Translations under genes and position numbers: made by a program
The notes under the pieces: generated by a model
Database searches by the model: none
What the model saw: only the letters and a program-made list of their open reading frames with translations
What the model was told of the DNA's origin: nothing
Assembly: GCF_029889905.1 (NCBI RefSeq)
Contig: NZ_JARANZ010000006.1
Span: 62,001-126,000 of the forward strand
Length of the DNA: 64,000 bases
Source of the DNA: Chromohalobacter sp. 11-W
GTDB lineage: Bacteria; Pseudomonadota; Gammaproteobacteria; Pseudomonadales; Halomonadaceae
Direction of reading: 5' to 3'
Part shown: in pieces, positions 63,992 through 64,000 of the stretch
Layout: every line of letters begins with the position of its first letter
Numbering within the stretch: position 1 is the stretch's first letter

Positions 63992-64000
63992 TTCATTTTA

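Larger units (their letters stand above)
55331..64000 (-). mobile_element. Integron-type gene-cassette array (integrase not in window)
   Basis: Nine consecutive minus-strand genes or units. Six intergenic sites carry the attC layout: RYYYAAC-like and GTTRRRY-like ends in inverted orientation, 59-85 bp long, able to fold as hairpins. In four cases the upstream gene's stop codon lies inside the R'' end, as in compact cassettes. Sites at 58524, 62915 and 63695 share similar length (84-85 bp) and a similar central segment (GGAATGGAG-CGAAG-CGCAATG type). Genes are unrelated in function and AT-richer than the backbone. Orientation places attI/intI to the right of base 64000. The left limit is uncertain: the last clear site is 56288-56357. 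Confidence 0.85.

Overview
The window is gamma-proteobacterial chromosome, most likely a halophile of the Halomonadaceae (Halomonas/Chromohalobacter type). The support is the gene order ndk-rlmN-pilW-rodZ-ispG-hisS-yfgM-bamB-der, the high-GC codon use, acidic proteins, a TrkA/TrkH potassium system, and several betaine/osmolyte transporters. This assignment is inference; no 16S gene is present.

Layout. 1-9.3 kb: conserved housekeeping operon (nucleotide metabolism, RNA methylation, pilus/cell-shape factors, isoprenoid synthesis, His-tRNA synthetase, outer-membrane assembly, ribosome GTPase). 9.3-20.8 kb: a signalling protein with a degenerate GGDEF motif, an AAA ATPase, a lipoprotein protease, then aroE-hemF-tsaC-dprA and def-fmt-rsmB. 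Normally rsmB would be followed closely by trkA. Here a divergent MFS/LysR pair lies between them, flanked by two copies of the rsmB 3' end (20724-20772 and 23159-23207), which looks like an insertion scar. 23.3-33.7 kb: nicotinamidase, dodecin, trkA-trkH, sstT, a TraB protein, an active-looking diguanylate cyclase, a SagB-type nitroreductase, a LysE exporter and a DJ-1/PfpI protein. 33.8-42.8 kb: an osmolyte-type locus with a LysR regulator, two 2-oxoglutarate/Fe(II) oxygenases, an M24 protein whose metal ligands are spaced as in the DMSP lyase DddP, an orphan OpuAC-like binding protein, and two tandemly duplicated BCCT transporters. 42.8-47.5 kb: a CHAD protein, then a lower-GC LysR/aldo-keto reductase/CMD/MFS module. 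47.6-55 kb: DTW tRNA enzyme, bile-acid-type symporter, sirtuin, truC, tcdA, purEK and bfr/bfd.

55.3-64 kb is the most unusual part. It is an integron-type gene-cassette array. All genes lie on the minus strand, base composition is visibly AT-richer, and six or more attC-like recombination sites follow the individual genes. Cassettes, in the order they would be read from the right edge, are: a broken ABM-fold monooxygenase; a DUF1989 protein; a roughly 3.6 kb cassette with a complete three-gene ABC-three-component (ABC-3C) conflict system (Mrr-like nuclease protein, middle component, zinc-hook ABC ATPase); a HEPN-like protein; an HNH endonuclease; a ParB/Srx-like protein; a SnoaL-fold protein; and an internally deleted LysE exporter. 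A nucleotidyltransferase gene sits at the chromosomal border. No integrase gene is visible. From the orientation, intI/attI would lie to the right, beyond base 64000, or the array is an integrase-less attC cluster (CALIN).

All family assignments were made by reading motifs; no database search was run.
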